DNA from: an uncultured Caryophanales bacterium
Lineage (GTDB): Bacteria > Bacillota_I > Bacilli_A > RFN20 > CAG-826
Assembly: GCA_946183335.1 (NCBI GenBank)
Contig: CAMGZN010000003.1
Location: forward strand, 1-28,185
Length of the DNA: 28,185 nucleotides
Direction: 5' to 3'
The translations under genes and the position numbers were made by a program. A model generated the notes under the pieces. The model was not told where the DNA came from. It worked only from the letters and a program-made list of their open reading frames with translations, and did not search any database. Within the stretch, counting starts at the first letter, position 1. Each line of letters opens with the position of its first letter. This document shows positions 13,458 through 21,079 of the stretch, piece by piece.

Positions 13458-14705
13458 TTAAAGTTTAATGTTTTCCGCTTTGCATTTACGTCCTGGTTTG
13501 ATGCTAATCTTACCCGGAGTAATTGCTCCAACTGGACAGACATGACCGCAAAGGAGACAACCGACGCACTTATCGGTGTTGCAACTTGGTTCACGCTTTT
13601 CAGCGTTCCATTCAATGGCTTGGTGACCACCATCGTAACATGAAATATAGCAGCGCCCACACTTGATACATTTATCTAAATCAATTGCTGGACGGACAAT
13701 GTAGTCACGATTGAGGTTTTCAGCTGGAATGATGTTCTTATTGGCTTTTCCAATAAGTTCATGGAGTGAATCAACACCTTGTTCTTCCATGTAGTGTTCA
13801 AGACCATTTTTCATGTCTTCAACAATACGGTAACCATATTGCATAATTCCGGTTGTAACTTGAAGTGTTGTTGCACCAACTAAGATAAACTCAGCGGCGT
13901 CTTCCCATGTTTCAATACCACCGATACCAGAGATTTCGAGGTTTTCCAAACCTTCGGCTTGTCTCATTTGTTGAATGAAACGAAGAGCAACTGGTTTAAC
14001 GGCTTTTCCAGAATATCCAGAAATAGCTGATTTTCCATCAACGATTGGTAAACCAACCTTCTTATCTAAATCGATATTACAAATGGATTTGATGGTGTTA
14101 ATTGCAGCAATACCATCAGCACCACCTTCTAAGCAGGCTTTCGCAACTGGAACCATATCAGTGATATTTGGTGTCATCTTTGCCATCATTGGAAGTTTAC
14201 TTCCACGTTTAACGGCTTGGCAGTACTTCTTACAAAGTTCAGCATTTGTACCAACATCACTACCCATGGCGTGAGAAGTCATTTGTGGACAGGATAAGTT
14301 CATTTCAATCATATCCGCACCGGCTTCTTCAACCATGCGAGCTAAGTCTTCCCATGTTTGTTCATCATTACCCATGATTGAGGCAATTAGGACTTGATTT
14401 GGGAATTCCTTTTTCAGTTTTCTTAAATCGCGTAGGTTCTCTTCGAGACTATGTTCGGCGATTTGTTCCATGTTCTTAAAACCAATGAATGGAGTAGATT
14501 CCTTGTTGAGCTTATCGAAACGTGGGGAAACTTCATCAATGAAGTATGATTTTGGACCGATTGTCTTAAAGACAACACCGCCCCAACCAACTTCATATGC
14601 TTTCTTACACATGTCGTAACAGTTACCGACTGGTGAAGAGGATAAGCAGAATGGGTTTGGGAATTTCACACCTAAGAAGGTGACTGATAAATCTTTATGG
14701 ACCAT
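13458..14705 (-). CDS. preA: NAD-dependent dihydropyrimidine dehydrogenase, PreA subunit
   Basis: 415 residues. FMN TIM-barrel subunit that, with PreT, interconverts uracil/thymine and their dihydro forms. The N-terminal dihydroorotate dehydrogenase-like barrel (about 1-310) carries MNLSCPQMTSHAMGSDVG with Cys139 at the position of the catalytic cysteine of dihydropyrimidine dehydrogenase. Two [4Fe-4S] motifs close the protein: C346/349/352/356 (CIKCGRCYISC) and C380/383/386/390 (CVGCLLCGHVC). It starts 1 nt after the preT stop and ends at a terminator, so preT-preA is one unit. No hydantoinase/dihydropyrimidinase or ureidopropionase lies nearby; the direction in vivo is open. Confidence 0.94.
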   Translation of the reverse strand: MVHKDLSVTFLGVKFPNPFCLSSSPVGNCYDMCKKAYEVGWGGVVFKTIGPKSYFIDEVSPRFDKLNKESTPFIGFKNMEQIAEHSLEENLRDLRKLKKEFPNQVLIASIMGNDEQTWEDLARMVEEAGADMIEMNLSCPQMTSHAMGSDVGTNAELCKKYCQAVKRGSKLPMMAKMTPNITDMVPVAKACLEGGADGIAAINTIKSICNIDLDKKVGLPIVDGKSAISGYSGKAVKPVALRFIQQMRQAEGLENLEISGIGGIETWEDAAEFILVGATTLQVTTGIMQYGYRIVEDMKNGLEHYMEEQGVDSLHELIGKANKNIIPAENLNRDYIVRPAIDLDKCIKCGRCYISCYDGGHQAIEWNAEKREPSCNTDKCVGCLLCGHVCPVGAITPGKISIKPGRKCKAENIKL

Positions 14706-14706
14706 T

Positions 14707-15939
14707 TTATTTACCTCCTAAAGCAGCGTGGACATATAATGCCACTTCTTTACCAGTACGAACACCACCGACAACGGTTTTGTCATATGCACTATGTGCA
14801 ATATCACCACACACAAAGACTTTTGGATCCTTGGTGAAGTATGGTTTACCTTCATTGACTTCGCCTTTCACAAGTTCAATTCCAAGACCTTTAACTTCTG
14901 GATATTGACCAACAGCAAGAACAATTAAATCGGCTTCAACCTTCACTTCCGCTTTAATTTCACGGTGAGCAAAGGTCACAACATTTCCTTCCACTTTGGC
15001 TGGAACATATCCATCCATAATGGTGACGCCCATCTTTTGGGCACCTTCAAGTTCTTTCTTACTAGCTTTAAATTCTTTAAATTGTTCATAGACAACGTCT
15101 GTGACGTGTTCAACTCCAAGGAGCTTCATGGTTGTAACAACGTCCATTGCGACGTCACCACCACCAACGACTAAGACGTTAGCTGGAACTTTAACAGCTC
15201 CACCTTTTGCTTTGACTTCTCTTAAGAAATCTACCGCAGAAACGACATATTTGTTGTTTTCAAAGGCTGGAAGCATCTTTCCATAGGAGTATCCTGGAGC
15301 AAGCACAACAGCGTCGTGTTTCTTCTTAAGATCCTCCATGGAAATATCTTTACCAGCTTCAACTCCACCATGGAATTTGACACCGAGTTCTTCAATGCGT
15401 TTGATTTCAACATCAACAACTCTGTTTGGTAAACGATATTCTGGGATTAAACGAAGCATACCGCCGAAGACTTTTTCTTTTTCATAGACATGAACTTCGT
15501 ATCCAAGCTTGTTGAAGCTGACAGCAGCTTGTAAAGCAGCTGGGCCAGAACCAACAATACCAACGGATTTTCCGTTTGGTTTGCCTTTTTCTAAAATCTT
15601 CATTTTGTTTGCTTCTTCAAAGTCAGTCACATAGCGTTGAATACGACCAATATCGATTGGCTTATCGATTCCACTACGTGAACAACCTTTTTGGCAATAC
15701 TTTTCGGTTGGACAAACGCGAGCACAAATTGCACCTAGAGCGTTGTTTTCACGAATTGTTTCAGCCGCACCCTTAAAATTACGGAAGCGAACTGAACGAA
15801 TGAACTTGTCCGGGTTAGTGCCAGCCGGACATGCTTTCGAACATGGAGCGTCATGACAAAGAAGGCAGCGTGCTGCTTCTTCACACACATTCAATGGCGA
15901 AAATCCTGGTTCGAAATCTTTTTTGTAATTTGAATCCAT
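14707..15939 (-). CDS. preT: Dihydropyrimidine dehydrogenase PreT subunit (NADH:FAD, Fe-S)
   Basis: 410 residues. Takes electrons from NAD(P)H through FAD and Fe-S clusters to PreA. N-terminal Fe-S domain with C25/28/33/37 (CLLCHDAPCSKAC) and C72/76/82/86; FAD dinucleotide fold GSGPAA at 130-135; second nucleotide fold VVGGGDVAMDV near 257-267; closing FVCGDIA block. The architecture is that of the glutamate synthase small subunit, but pairing with preA decides the call. AAGGAA lies 6-7 nt before ATG. Its N-terminus extends normally, with no truncation. Confidence 0.93.
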   Translation of the reverse strand: MDSNYKKDFEPGFSPLNVCEEAARCLLCHDAPCSKACPAGTNPDKFIRSVRFRNFKGAAETIRENNALGAICARVCPTEKYCQKGCSRSGIDKPIDIGRIQRYVTDFEEANKMKILEKGKPNGKSVGIVGSGPAALQAAVSFNKLGYEVHVYEKEKVFGGMLRLIPEYRLPNRVVDVEIKRIEELGVKFHGGVEAGKDISMEDLKKKHDAVVLAPGYSYGKMLPAFENNKYVVSAVDFLREVKAKGGAVKVPANVLVVGGGDVAMDVVTTMKLLGVEHVTDVVYEQFKEFKASKKELEGAQKMGVTIMDGYVPAKVEGNVVTFAHREIKAEVKVEADLIVLAVGQYPEVKGLGIELVKGEVNEGKPYFTKDPKVFVCGDIAHSAYDKTVVGGVRTGKEVALYVHAALGGK

Positions 15940-15961
15940 ATGAAAATTCCTTTCGAATATA

Positions 15962-16060
15962 TTTTACTAAAAAACTAACTCAATATATATCGCAATTTTA
16001 ATTTACTAAAAACAAGAGATATAAATATTGAGGTTTTGCACAAATTTCAGCTGCAAAACC
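15962..16060 (-). promoter_or_regulatory. preT upstream region: direct repeats and a hairpin
   Basis: Two copies of (T)TTTACTAAAAAAC-like sequence (15962-15975 and 16001-16013, plus-strand sense) lie 39 bp apart, near four helical turns. Further upstream a 9-bp perfect stem GGTTTTGCA/TGCAAAACC (16032-16060, 11-nt loop) has no T-run. The promoter must lie here, but no hexamer pair is convincing. The repeats may be operator half-sites. Confidence 0.4.
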
Positions 16061-16067
16061 CAAATAA

Positions 16068-16098
16068 AACAAAAAAGGATCCTACTTGAGATCCTTTT
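16068..16098 (-). terminator. Terminator after lemA
   Basis: Perfect 9-bp stem AAAAGGATC/GATCCTTTT (16073-16081, 16090-16098), 8-nt loop, followed on the minus strand by TTGTTTTATT. Confidence 0.85.
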
Positions 16099-16116
16099 AA
16101 ATTTTTAACGTTTCAA

Positions 16117-16770
16117 TTAGAAGAAGACGCCACGAGCTTGTTGCTTAACTTCTTTAGAAACAGAGAATGGAATACGAGTTGTATAGCCACGTTTTGCGGC
16201 AATAATCATTGGATATGGCCACTCATACACAGTCTTGTTCCATTCAGCAACAACATCATTATAGTGTTCACGAGCAGCGGTAATTTCACGTTGGGTGTAA
16301 CTATTTTGTTGCATTGCATCAGCAAGCTCTTGGTGAGCTCTGAGATCTGGATAATTTTCCATCGCCACATTAATCTTGTTACCAACGGTTTCAAGAGCTT
16401 TGTTAGCTTCGGTAAAGTTGTCAGCACCACCCGCTCTTAAACGAGCAATCTCGGTAAAGGTTGATTTATCAAGATCAATACCTTTTTCAACGAGTTTAGC
16501 TGCATTTTGAAGGATAACAACACGTTGTTCCATGTAGTTATCAATTTGAGAAGCAGCTTGTTGAAGCTTTTGTTGAAGTTGGCTAAGTCTCTTACCAGCA
16601 TTCACTCTTGCAAGAAGAATGAATGGAATTGGAATGATAAAGAGGCAAAGGAAGATTTCAAAAAATTTGGAACCCCAGCCGACTTTAATTGGAAGTTGTT
16701 TGTCAATGACATTAATGTCTCGTCCAGCTTCGTTTACTGGACCAGTTAATTCGTCTAATTCATTAGCCAT
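16117..16770 (-). CDS. lemA: LemA family membrane protein
   Basis: 217 residues, near family length. One membrane helix at about 35-54, then a long alpha-helical bundle. The family block NYPDLRAHQELADAMQQNSYTQREITAAREHYNDVV and the ending EWPYPMIIAAKRGY...PFSVS match LemA. LemA is widespread but its role is unresolved. The N-terminus here is longer than in typical LemA, with a roughly 34-residue cytoplasmic segment before the helix. It starts 2 nt after the 559-residue gene, so the two should be co-expressed and may form a complex. Confidence 0.9.
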   Translation of the reverse strand: MANELDELTGPVNEAGRDINVIDKQLPIKVGWGSKFFEIFLCLFIIPIPFILLARVNAGKRLSQLQQKLQQAASQIDNYMEQRVVILQNAAKLVEKGIDLDKSTFTEIARLRAGGADNFTEANKALETVGNKINVAMENYPDLRAHQELADAMQQNSYTQREITAAREHYNDVVAEWNKTVYEWPYPMIIAAKRGYTTRIPFSVSKEVKQQARGVFF

Positions 16771-16772
16771 CG

Positions 16773-18452
16773 TTAATTCTCCTTCTTCGCCATAAGCGAT
16801 TTTAGACTATTTATATCTACATTCAGCCCTGATTTTAATGCAATCAAGCCCCTCATGTAAATAGTGTTTTGATTTCCAAGTGAACGGAACGTTAATTCGT
16901 CTCCACCAACGTTGGCGACTTGGATGTCACCTTCTCCGCTAACTGGGAGGTATTCGTACCAGGTGACCGGTACGCCGTGCATACGTCCATCACCACCGAG
17001 CTTCATGATAATTTCCGTGTGCGGAATTCTGGTGTATGAATTTGCTATGACGTGCACTTGATCCGCACCAGCTTTATCACCACTATACGCGGTATGGTAG
17101 ATGATGTCTGTTACTCCATCTGGATGGGCGAAATTCTTTGGATTATAACGGTTTGTTAACATCTCGTGTTCAAATGGAGTTATCCGTGATTTGACGGTGT
17201 TTTTGTATATATAATCTTGGGATTTTAATTGTTGATATAAAGGAATTGAAAGTAATGGAGCGAAGTCAAAGAAGACTGCTTTAAAGTAGTAATCACAGAA
17301 GTCGATAAAGCGTGTTCTTACCTTTTCATAATCGTATCCACGGAAGTCAATGATATCCATGAAAATCGATCTACCTCTCATATGCATTGACTCAATGATG
17401 TTGATGTATTTGTCTTTCTTCATGTAGAAGTCATCACCGAATCCTTCACTGGAGAAAAGAAGATCAATCATCGCTCGTTGAGCAAGTGGAGTAAAAAGTA
17501 ATCGATATTCCACTTCATTATTACGGTCAAGACCACCAAAGCTTAATTCAAACAATGGATTACCAAGCGGAGTGTAATTAGTATTCTTTTTCGCGAGTTT
17601 AAGTAAATCGTCTTCGTGATGACGAACGTATTTCTCACGTTCTCTTTCATTCATCCCTCTCATGGAACTTGGCCCACGAGTGAATGTTAAATGAGGTGCA
17701 GCTTCGTTTGCGTACACTAAATATGTTTCTTGAGAATACTCCGGCATTGGTTTAGTCACGGTCGCGGTTAATGTTTGTGTTACAGGCATGTTATAAGAAC
17801 CATTCTTGGTTTGTACGCGACGTGTGTATGTAATAACGATTGACCCCGTATAAGTATGTGGAACCATCGTACATACCTTGTCTTTGAAAAAGACAAACGG
17901 ATTACCTAAAATACTTCCAGTTTGTAAATTAAGAACAGAACGATTCTCCGGAGAAGAACCCCACATTCCATACTTTTTGACAAGCATTTCATATTTCGTG
18001 ATATCAAAATTGCGGTCCATTTGAATTAATGGAACGCTAGCTTGGAACAAACGTGCTGGAATGTCATCATTAAATAACGCATTTAGTTTTGCCATCTGCG
18101 CCCAGGCTTTAGCCGTGAGTTCTTCGACTTCCTTATTCAGTTTCTGGATCGCGAGTTTTAGTCTCTGTTTACGCGGTTTGAATACGTAGATAAAAAGAAA
18201 GATACCAATGATGACGATGCAAAGAACACCAAAAAGCAAAGCTAACCACACCATGTTGTTTAATTTGTGGTTGAGTTTCTCGGCTTCAGCTTGTTTCTTA
18301 TAGATTGTTTTACAGGTCGCTTGGTTTTCTTCGATATTGACTTCACCTTTGGTGGTTAAATCATCCATAAACTTGACAACACGTTCATGGTGTTCTTCTT
18401 TTAAACCAAGCTTATAGAGTCTAGAAGGCTCTAATAGATCCTGTGGATTCAT
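16773..18452 (-). CDS. Unknown membrane protein paired with LemA
   Basis: 559 residues, not recognised. Residues 1-66 are soluble and helical, one hydrophobic helix spans 67-91, a coiled-coil-like basic helix follows (94-125, KPRKQRLKLAIQKLNKEVEELTA), then a 430-residue soluble domain with mixed alpha/beta content. Notable segments: FDITKYEMLVKKYGMWGSS, GSIVITYTRRVQTK, ELSFGGLDRNNEVEYRLLFTPLAQ, and HGVPVTWYEYLPVSGEGD. The body recalls large LemA-neighbour proteins such as the DUF3137 group, but I cannot see a decisive motif. No ribosome site; TATAAC ends 8 nt before ATG. It is followed by lemA at a 2-nt gap and a terminator. Confidence 0.8.
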   Translation of the reverse strand: MNPQDLLEPSRLYKLGLKEEHHERVVKFMDDLTTKGEVNIEENQATCKTIYKKQAEAEKLNHKLNNMVWLALLFGVLCIVIIGIFLFIYVFKPRKQRLKLAIQKLNKEVEELTAKAWAQMAKLNALFNDDIPARLFQASVPLIQMDRNFDITKYEMLVKKYGMWGSSPENRSVLNLQTGSILGNPFVFFKDKVCTMVPHTYTGSIVITYTRRVQTKNGSYNMPVTQTLTATVTKPMPEYSQETYLVYANEAAPHLTFTRGPSSMRGMNEREREKYVRHHEDDLLKLAKKNTNYTPLGNPLFELSFGGLDRNNEVEYRLLFTPLAQRAMIDLLFSSEGFGDDFYMKKDKYINIIESMHMRGRSIFMDIIDFRGYDYEKVRTRFIDFCDYYFKAVFFDFAPLLSIPLYQQLKSQDYIYKNTVKSRITPFEHEMLTNRYNPKNFAHPDGVTDIIYHTAYSGDKAGADQVHVIANSYTRIPHTEIIMKLGGDGRMHGVPVTWYEYLPVSGEGDIQVANVGGDELTFRSLGNQNTIYMRGLIALKSGLNVDINSLKSLMAKKEN

Positions 18453-18460
18453 ACTTAAAT

Positions 18461-18466
18461 GTTATA
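18461..18466 (-). promoter_or_regulatory. -10-like box 8 nt before the 18452 start (leaderless candidate)
   Basis: TATAAC on the minus strand, then 8 nt, then ATG at 18452. A second box, TATAAT, lies a few bases further upstream and would give a short leader without a ribosome site. Confidence 0.4.
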
Positions 18467-18496
18467 CCGATTATATTTAAATATAAATAAGAAATA

Positions 18497-18529
18497 TAAA
18501 AATAAAAGAGAGCCACAACGTGACTCTCT
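18497..18529 (-). terminator. Terminator after the fatty acid isomerase-like gene
   Basis: 10-bp stem AGAGAGTCAC/GTGGCTCTCT (one G-T pair), 3-nt loop (18507-18529), followed on the minus strand by TTTTATTTTTATA. Confidence 0.85.
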
Positions 18530-18548
18530 ATAAGTAAATAAATAATTA

Positions 18549-20009
18549 TTAGAAGAAACGACCAATGATATCTTTTGAAGCGGCACAAGTATCTTCCATG
18601 TCGCCGAATGAGATAATTTCACCAGCATAGAAGGTGTTCTTTGTTCCTTGGAGTGCTTCAAGTTTATCGTACCATCCATCAGCATAGTCCTTCGAAGAAA
18701 CGTGTGGACAATAGTAAACTTCTTGAGCATAGAGTTTCTCTTTAATTGGGAATCCGACTTTCTTCATGTCTTCATCCATTGTTTTCATCACGACATCATA
18801 ATCAACATCTTTTGAACCGGTGTGATTTGCTAAAGCGTAAACCGTAGCTGGACAATCGCGGTCAAGACATTGCCATCTGTTGTAATAAACCATCGCATGT
18901 CCGAGTTTTTCTGGAACCATGTTTTCGACAAGATAACCGGAAATATTCGGTGATTTTCCTTCTTCAAAGGTAGCAATGTAATCACAATATCTTTCGTGAA
19001 TAATTTTCGAGAAGAGTTCTTTTTCTTCCTCGGTTGCATCAGCGTATTTAGCAAAGTAATCAAGTGGTGTTGTGACGATTAACTTATCAAATTCTTCTTT
19101 TGTAAGTTTTCCATCTTTTCCTTTAATTGTGACGATAACTTTGCCTTCTGGACGTTCAACTTTAACAACTTCAGTTTCAAGAATGGCTGGATGTAACAAT
19201 TTATCGTTTACATGAACGTAAATTTGTTGGGTTCCATCTTGCCATGTCCATAATTTCATGTTGACGAATTCTAATGCAGTTGTCACGTCAAGATATTTCA
19301 TGACCAAGGCAGCTGGGATTTCATCAAAGAAACCATATCCGAACGATGTAAATGGAGCAATCCAAATGCGTTGAACTTCTTCAACTCCATTGAGCTTACA
19401 AAATTCAGCAAATGGAAGTGCTAAATCTTTAAGATTTGGGTTTGAACCTTTAATGTAATTTGGGAAGGAGTTTTCCTTTGTTGCACCGCAATAACCATCA
19501 ACTCCTTTAGAAATACCGAAGTATTCACCTTTAGCAACACCAAGATGTCCATAGCAGTCATATCCAACATATTTGGTCTGCATTAATTTATTTAATTTCT
19601 TCATTTGCTTTTTGAGTTTGAGCAAACCTTTAAGTTTCTTAAAGGAGAAATTAACCTTTGGTTCAAATGGGTGATCTACTTCACCAGTAGTTTTGCGGAA
19701 CTCACGGCGCATATTTGGTTCGCCAGGTTTAAAATCTGGCCCTTTGTGGTAATAACCACCAAATTCTTCCATTTCACTTACCGCATGATAAGTAATAGCA
19801 CCCATAATTGCGCCTGTTTCGAAACTCTTTTCTTCTTCAACGCCATTATGTCTGACTTTAATTTTTGGTGACCAGCATTTTCCGCCGACCTTATTTAACT
19901 TTTCATAGATTTGATAATTCTTGTATCCTTTTTTCTCAAGGTACATCGCGCATGAAAGTCCAGCTGGACCAGCGCCAATAATACAAATTCTTTGGTCAAG
20001 TTTTTCCAT
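18549..20009 (-). CDS. FAD-dependent oxidoreductase resembling polyunsaturated fatty acid isomerase (PAI)
   Basis: 486 residues, amine-oxidase-type flavoprotein. FAD fold CIIGAGPAGLSCAMYLEKKGY (GAGPAG at 12-17) and VGGKCWSP (41-48). Beyond the generic fold, long blocks match what I recall of the Propionibacterium acnes linoleate isomerase: FETGAIMG, MRREF, TKYVGYDCYGH, the LNGVEE..IWIAPFTSFGYGFF block, IPAALVMKYLD, LWTWQDGTQQ, FSKIIHERY, MVPEKLGHAMVYYNRW, YYCPHVSS, and the FYAGEIISFGD ending. That enzyme moves a double bond of linoleate to make a conjugated acid using FAD without net redox. It lacks a close ribosome site (AAGGAAGG is about 18 nt away). Last gene of the hypB-led operon. Substrate unproven. 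Confidence 0.82.
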   Translation of the reverse strand: MEKLDQRICIIGAGPAGLSCAMYLEKKGYKNYQIYEKLNKVGGKCWSPKIKVRHNGVEEEKSFETGAIMGAITYHAVSEMEEFGGYYHKGPDFKPGEPNMRREFRKTTGEVDHPFEPKVNFSFKKLKGLLKLKKQMKKLNKLMQTKYVGYDCYGHLGVAKGEYFGISKGVDGYCGATKENSFPNYIKGSNPNLKDLALPFAEFCKLNGVEEVQRIWIAPFTSFGYGFFDEIPAALVMKYLDVTTALEFVNMKLWTWQDGTQQIYVHVNDKLLHPAILETEVVKVERPEGKVIVTIKGKDGKLTKEEFDKLIVTTPLDYFAKYADATEEEKELFSKIIHERYCDYIATFEEGKSPNISGYLVENMVPEKLGHAMVYYNRWQCLDRDCPATVYALANHTGSKDVDYDVVMKTMDEDMKKVGFPIKEKLYAQEVYYCPHVSSKDYADGWYDKLEALQGTKNTFYAGEIISFGDMEDTCAASKDIIGRFF

Positions 20010-20037
20010 TTTAATTTTTTTGATAAACCTTCCTTAT

Positions 20038-20328
20038 TTATTTTTGAGTTTTTTTCTTATTAATAAAATATAAAACAATCGCAATTGCTCCCCAGAAGAG
20101 TAATCCGGCACCGAAAGTCCATAAAGAAATCCAAATATCTAAAGGAATTTCAAAACCCAAAAATCCTTCTCCTTTAGCAGCACTGGCAATACAGTCAATG
20201 AGCCACATTAATGTTGCAGCCCCATAAGTAATTGGAAGAATTTCTAAATGTAATTCCTTCTTGTTTCGGCAAAAATACCAGGCAATTCCTGAGCAAATAG
20301 TTAATCCTAGAGCGACTAAGAAATACAT
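20038..20328 (-). CDS. Unknown small membrane protein (96 residues)
   Basis: Three hydrophobic helices: about residues 2-19 (FLVALGLTICSGIAWYF), 33-50 (PITYGAATLMWLIDCIAS) and 64-90 (PLDIWISLWTFGAGLLFWGAIAIVLYF), ending in a basic tail KKKTQK. Two acidic residues lie inside or next to helices (Asp45, Asp64). The GAGA site lies 8 nt before the start. It follows the 128-residue gene with 1 nt between, so the two membrane proteins are probably made together. No family recognised. Confidence 0.75.
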   Translation of the reverse strand: MYFLVALGLTICSGIAWYFCRNKKELHLEILPITYGAATLMWLIDCIASAAKGEGFLGFEIPLDIWISLWTFGAGLLFWGAIAIVLYFINKKKTQK

Positions 20329-20329
20329 A

Positions 20330-20716
20330 TTATTTCTCTGCTTGAACTAATTTTTTCTTACGATTCTTGGACCATCTGGCAATGAAAATGCCGGCAAACC
20401 ATGCTGCGACAAGAATGAGTAACATTCCAACCCCAACAGTGCCCATTTCCGTGAGCATTTCTGAAACAGCTTCAGGCCCTTCTGTGGCTTTGGTTAGCCA
20501 CGGGAACTTGTAAGTAATTTCATCGTGGAAAGCATGTTCTCCAGCGAGCAAGATGGCGCCACCCCAAAGCGTTAATTCGAGGTAACCAAGTTTTTTGGAG
20601 TTAATAAATTTTTCTTCGATTTCGACTTCTGGTTTTTTCTTTTCATTATGTCGAACAATGTGTTTTGCTGCGCCAACCCCAATGGCGGCAGCAGTTGTTA
20701 CTAAGAAACAAGCCAT
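20330..20716 (-). CDS. Unknown small membrane protein (128 residues)
   Basis: Hydrophobic helices at about residues 3-18 (CFLVTTAAAIGVGAAKHI), 43-60 (YLELTLWGGAILLAGEHAF) and 91-113 (MGTVGVGMLLILVAAWFAGIFIA), with a charged loop and a basic C-tail (RWSKNRKKK). His, Glu and Asp cluster just after helix 2 (GEHAFHDEITYKFPW), residues that could bind a metal or cofactor. Strong GGAAGGAGG site before the start. Lies between hypA and the 96-residue membrane gene. Function unknown. Confidence 0.77.
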   Translation of the reverse strand: MACFLVTTAAAIGVGAAKHIVRHNEKKKPEVEIEEKFINSKKLGYLELTLWGGAILLAGEHAFHDEITYKFPWLTKATEGPEAVSEMLTEMGTVGVGMLLILVAAWFAGIFIARWSKNRKKKLVQAEK

Positions 20717-20733
20717 AAAAACCTCCTTCCTAA

Positions 20734-21078
20734 CTATATAACTTTAATTTCTTTAATCATAAAGTCCCTACCTGAAACAAGGTATGTATGATTTGAATGA
20801 CAATACGGACATTCTTTTGCATACTTTGTTGTTGGATAAGTTTTTTTACAATCTTGACAGTAGCTAATAGCTTGGATTGTGATGTAGTTTAATTCGCAAT
20901 CCTTCATTAGCTCATTCTTTTTGCACATCCAATCAAAAGCGTCTAAGAAGTAGTTTTTGACTACTCCCGAGACTTCGCCGACTTCAACAGTCACTGATTT
21001 AACTTTTGTAACATGGTGTTCTTTAGCAAGCTTCTCAACTTGTTTGACAACTTCCATGACGATTGATAATTCGTGCAT
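20734..21078 (-). CDS. hypA: Nickel metallochaperone HypA
   Basis: 114 residues, full length. Passes Ni(II) to hydrogenase (and in some bacteria urease) with HypB. The MHELSIV start supplies the nickel-binding Met-His-Glu; the zinc site is two CxxC pairs (CQDC at about 74-77 and CPYC at about 90-93). The EVGEVSGVV and DCELNYITI blocks are family-typical. It starts 1 nt after the large flavoprotein stop. No hydrogenase subunit and no HypC, D, E or F are in the window, so its client is unknown. Confidence 0.95.
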   Translation of the reverse strand: MHELSIVMEVVKQVEKLAKEHHVTKVKSVTVEVGEVSGVVKNYFLDAFDWMCKKNELMKDCELNYITIQAISYCQDCKKTYPTTKYAKECPYCHSNHTYLVSGRDFMIKEIKVI

Positions 21079-21079
21079 T

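Noticed and set aside
13379..13660. 93-residue minus-strand frame across the preA 3' end
   Set aside because: Runs out of phase through the PreA ferredoxin motifs and the terminator.
13458..15939. preTA read as a glutamate synthase or dihydroorotate dehydrogenase pair
   Set aside because: The barrel subunit carries NLSCPQM and two C-terminal ferredoxin motifs as in PreA; no pyrimidine biosynthesis or gltB gene adjoins.
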